A program made the translations under genes and the position numbers. The notes under the pieces were generated by a model. The model saw only the letters and a list, made by a program, of their open reading frames with translations. It made no database searches and was not told the origin of the DNA. From the NCBI GenBank assembly GCA_001303665.1, contig LJUF01000199.1:1-6577 (forward strand): 6,577 nt of DNA. Direction: 5' to 3'. Positions within the stretch are counted from its first letter, which is position 1. Each line of letters opens with the position of its first letter. Below, piece by piece: positions 4,270-6,577 of the stretch. Source of the DNA: Phycisphaerae bacterium SM23_33. GTDB lineage: Bacteria > Planctomycetota > Phycisphaerae > SM23-33.

Positions 4270-5952
4270 ATGTTCAGCATAGACCAGAACTGCCACAGCC
4301 TCTGGGACGTGCTGCCCAAGCTCCAGGCCCTCAGCCGGCGCGGGGTGAGCCTGACCCACTTCGTCGAGGACATCGACGTGGCCTTCACCTCCCTGGGCTC
4401 GGGCCTGGACCAGGCCGACCTCCGCCTGGCCCGCGAGCGCTTCCACCACAGCGGCGGGGCCGACTGGGGGGCGGCGCTGTACTACTCCGAATTCCTCGGC
4501 CGGCTGCCCGTGGACGTCCGCGACTGGGAGCCGCTGACCGGCATGAAGACCGGCGTCCTGGCCAGGCAGCTCGGCCGGACGGTCCAGGACCTGTTCGACG
4601 AGTTCTCGCCTTCGGACAACTGGCAGCTCATCGGCTCCAGCTACGTGGGCGACCAGGCCCACCACCGCGTCATCGGCGACCTCTCGGTGGCGGAGGCCGC
4701 CGGCTTCCTGCGGGAGGTCCTGGCCAAGGCCAAGGCCGACATGCTGCGGGCCTTTCCCGCCCGGCAGTCCCAGCAGCGCTTGCTGGAATGGTTCGCCCGC
4801 GAAGAGCAGCTCGTGGAGACGCTGCTGGAAAGCCACGCCCGCGGCTCGCTGCCGGAGCTGTACCGCGCCTGGCTGGAGGCCTACCTGGGCGATTCGGTGA
4901 AGTTGGCCGCGGCCTCTGAGCTTTTCGCGCTCGGCGCTTCGGCCGCCCGCGCCGGCATGCTGGAGGTCTTCCTGGCCCATTACGATCAGGCCGCGGGCCT
5001 GTACAACGAGGCCGTCGCCGAGAGCGCCGCCAAGCTCCGGCCGCTGAAGACCCACGAGGGCGAGCTGCCTTTCTTCGCCGTCCTGATTCACCAGGGGCGC
5101 CGGGTGCGGACCGGGCTGTGGCTCCGCGGAACACACCTGCTGGTCGGCGACAGGCCCTTCCAGCTCGCGCCGGCCGCCCGCCTGCTGCCGCCAGGCCGGC
5201 AGGGCCGCCTGCCGATGGAGGCGCTGACCGCCGCGGGCGTCAAGTGCCTGGCCGGCAAGGCCGCCGTGCTGGTGCTGCAGGCCTGCCTCCAGGACGGCGG
5301 CGAGCCGCTGGCCATGCCCTATCGCGGCTCGCTGTACACGCCCGTCTCCCGCCTGCTGGCGGCAAAGCTGGCCAAGCACGGCCTGCTGCCCGCCCAACTG
5401 CACCCGCTGGTGCGGGTCCGCTTTCACCTGCTGGACCGCATGAAATCCCTGGACACGCCCATCCGCCTGCCGGAGCACCTGGCCGCCTGCTTCGGCCAAG
5501 ACGAAATCCCCGCCCGCCGGCTGGGCGAGAACTACGCCTCCCTCGCGGCCAAGGCCGTCCGCCGGCTGGAGATGCTCACCGCCCCCGCCGGGCGGAAGCA
5601 GTGGCAGGAACAGACCTTCCCCCGGCTGGCCCGCGATCTGGCCGAGCTGGAGAAACGCCGACGCGAGCTGGCCCGAACCGCCCCCAAGAGCGAGGAAATC
5701 CGCAACCTCTGGAAGCAGGCCAAGGCCCGGCAGAACGAATTGCTGGCCGGCACCCTCCGCCAGATCGCACGCGACGTTCAGCTCCGCGACATGGACTACT
5801 GGGACTCGCGCGGGGCCCTGCTGCCCTGGGCCATCGCACTGGCCGGGCAAAGCTTCTATGATGAGCTCATCAGCCAGGCCGAGGTTTACGAGGAACCCTT
5901 CTGCCAGGAGGACGACCTTGGGCAGGCGCGGCCGCATCCGGCGCTACTATGA
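4270..5952 (+). CDS. Unrecognised 560-residue protein, possibly remote BshC-like
   Basis: I do not recognise this protein with confidence. It is soluble-looking, with no signal peptide or membrane segment, rich in Leu, Ala and Arg, and has few cysteines (C8, C326 and C339 among them). Visible parts are an N-terminal domain (about 1-140), a helical middle (about 140-260), a mixed segment with LPFFAVLIHQGRRVR (about 266-280), a conserved-looking VLVLQACLQDGG...YRGSLYTPV region (333-360), and a charged coiled-coil-like stretch (about 454-508). Length, order of segments and the C-terminal coiled coil faintly recall BshC, the cysteine-adding enzyme of bacillithiol synthesis. The BshC motifs GQQ-x-GL-x-TGPLYT and EDHD are absent, with LTGMKTGVLARQL (89-101) and YVGDQAHHRVI (125-135) roughly where they would fall. 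ATG 4270 has a GAGG site overlapping the dapF stop. The gene sits in one operon with dapF and a methyltransferase. Confidence 0.9.
   Translation: MFSIDQNCHSLWDVLPKLQALSRRGVSLTHFVEDIDVAFTSLGSGLDQADLRLARERFHHSGGADWGAALYYSEFLGRLPVDVRDWEPLTGMKTGVLARQLGRTVQDLFDEFSPSDNWQLIGSSYVGDQAHHRVIGDLSVAEAAGFLREVLAKAKADMLRAFPARQSQQRLLEWFAREEQLVETLLESHARGSLPELYRAWLEAYLGDSVKLAAASELFALGASAARAGMLEVFLAHYDQAAGLYNEAVAESAAKLRPLKTHEGELPFFAVLIHQGRRVRTGLWLRGTHLLVGDRPFQLAPAARLLPPGRQGRLPMEALTAAGVKCLAGKAAVLVLQACLQDGGEPLAMPYRGSLYTPVSRLLAAKLAKHGLLPAQLHPLVRVRFHLLDRMKSLDTPIRLPEHLAACFGQDEIPARRLGENYASLAAKAVRRLEMLTAPAGRKQWQEQTFPRLARDLAELEKRRRELARTAPKSEEIRNLWKQAKARQNELLAGTLRQIARDVQLRDMDYWDSRGALLPWAIALAGQSFYDELISQAEVYEEPFCQEDDLGQARPHPALL
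5906..5911 (+). promoter_or_regulatory. Ribosome site that sets the TTG start of the methyltransferase
   Basis: A perfect AGGAGG lies 6 bases before a TTG at 5918, inside the last codons of the upstream gene. No comparable site precedes the in-frame ATGs at 5858 and 5861, so it decides the start of the next gene and implies translational coupling. Confidence 0.75.
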
Positions 5953-6517
5953 GCGCAGGCTCCTCACCCGGCGACAGCACTTTGCCGTGCTGGACTGGGC
6001 CGACGCCGCCAGCCAGCAGGCCCGCTTCCAGGTCCTCGCCGACAACGTGCCGCTGGCGGGCAAGTCTCTGCTGGACGTGGGCTGCGGCCTGGGCGACCTG
6101 TGGGCCTTCCTCAAGAGCCGCAGCATCCCCACGGCGTACCTGGGCGTGGACCTGGTCGAGAAGATGGCGGCGTCGGCCGCCAGACTCCATCCCGACGGTG
6201 AGTTCCTGTGCGCCGACGTCTTCGCCGACCACGCCTTCGACCAGAGGCGCTTCGACGTGGTCTTCGCCTCGGGCGCGTTCAACCTGGACCTGGGCAACAA
6301 CATGGAGTTTCTGCCGGTGGCCCTGGAGCGGCTGCTTTCGCTGGCCCGGGAGTTCCTGGTCTTCAACCTGCTCCACCAGCGCGCCCCGCGAAAGTACGAG
6401 CACTGCGCCTACTACGACCCCGGCCAGGTCCTGTCGCTGCTGGAGCCGATGCCCTGCCAGGCGAGGCTCATTGATGACTACCTGCCCAACGACTTCACCG
6501 TCATCTGTCGGAAGTAG
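5918..6517 (+). CDS. Class I SAM-dependent methyltransferase
   Basis: A 199-residue methyltransferase with a Rossmann fold. Motif I is LLDVGCGLGDL (51-61), the acidic residue binding the SAM ribose is D78 in YLGVDL, a further motif is CAD (98-100), and the strand-4 motif is FDVVFASGAFNL (112-123). The C-terminus ends in DDYLPNDFTVICRK. The N-terminal extension (YYERRLL...HFAVLDW) probably helps bind the substrate, which cannot be told from sequence. The TTG start at 5918 is set by an AGGAGG site and gives a 35-base overlap with the preceding gene; ATG 5858 would add 20 Arg/Ser-rich residues translated from that gene's other frame and is less likely. It is the last gene of the dapF operon and may act on the same metabolite or target as the unknown upstream protein. 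Fold assignment is firm; function is unknown. Confidence 0.93.
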   Translation: MGRRGRIRRYYERRLLTRRQHFAVLDWADAASQQARFQVLADNVPLAGKSLLDVGCGLGDLWAFLKSRSIPTAYLGVDLVEKMAASAARLHPDGEFLCADVFADHAFDQRRFDVVFASGAFNLDLGNNMEFLPVALERLLSLAREFLVFNLLHQRAPRKYEHCAYYDPGQVLSLLEPMPCQARLIDDYLPNDFTVICRK

Positions 6518-6539
6518 CCCCGGCCTTATTCGGCTCGCC

Positions 6540-6557
6540 CCGCCGGCAGACCGGCGG
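6540..6557 (+). terminator. GC stem-loop after the methyltransferase, possible terminator
   Basis: CCGCCGG, a CAGA loop, and CCGGCGG form a perfect 7-bp stem 22 bases after the stop codon. No T tract follows, so if it ends transcription it is not a classic intrinsic terminator; it may instead protect the 3' end of the message. Confidence 0.4.
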
Positions 6558-6577
6558 CTAAGATTCTGATGAGCAGC

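Noticed and set aside
4168..5937. A 589-codon open frame on the minus strand
   Set aside because: It is the antisense of the 560-residue plus-strand gene. Its translation is low in complexity (Gly, Gln, Leu), has no family motif, and lacks the operon spacing and ribosome site of the plus-strand gene.

Overview
The window is GC-rich throughout. The genes are closely packed, and GTG and TTG starts appear beside ATG. It carries three enzyme families typical of anaerobes or microaerophiles: class III hybrid-cluster protein, desulfoferrodoxin and ferritin. The style of the dapF / unknown / methyltransferase block suggests an environmental anaerobic bacterium, perhaps a Planctomycetota/Phycisphaerae-like lineage. 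That taxonomic guess rests on overall style only; no marker gene in the window settles it.

Left half (1-2672, all on the minus strand): reading leftwards there are two stress-related gene groups. The first is desulfoferrodoxin (superoxide reductase, dfx), followed by a ferritin with a complete ferroxidase centre. They are separated by only a few bases. After about 325 bases without a gene comes the second group: an Rrf2-family regulator with three C-terminal cysteines, a two-cluster ferredoxin-like protein, and the N-terminal part of a class III hybrid-cluster protein (hcp) that runs off the left edge. A near-consensus TATAAT box lies just upstream of the Rrf2 gene. Together the groups look like a module for superoxide reduction, iron storage and nitrosative-stress handling. 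The Rrf2 protein is a likely Fe-S-based sensor for at least its own operon.

Middle (2673-3334): a divergent intergenic region of about 660 bases. It holds two identical 18-bp perfect palindromes, an imperfect 18-bp inverted repeat between them, a separate stem-loop, and a strong sigma70-type promoter facing right.

Right half (3335-6517, plus strand): a tight operon of a diaminopimelate epimerase-family gene (dapF), a 560-residue protein I do not recognise with confidence, and a class I SAM-dependent methyltransferase. The methyltransferase appears to start at TTG inside the end of the unknown gene. The most novel material here is the unknown protein, whose layout faintly recalls the bacillithiol enzyme BshC without its canonical motifs; the unusual residues of the DapF homolog; and the palindrome pair.
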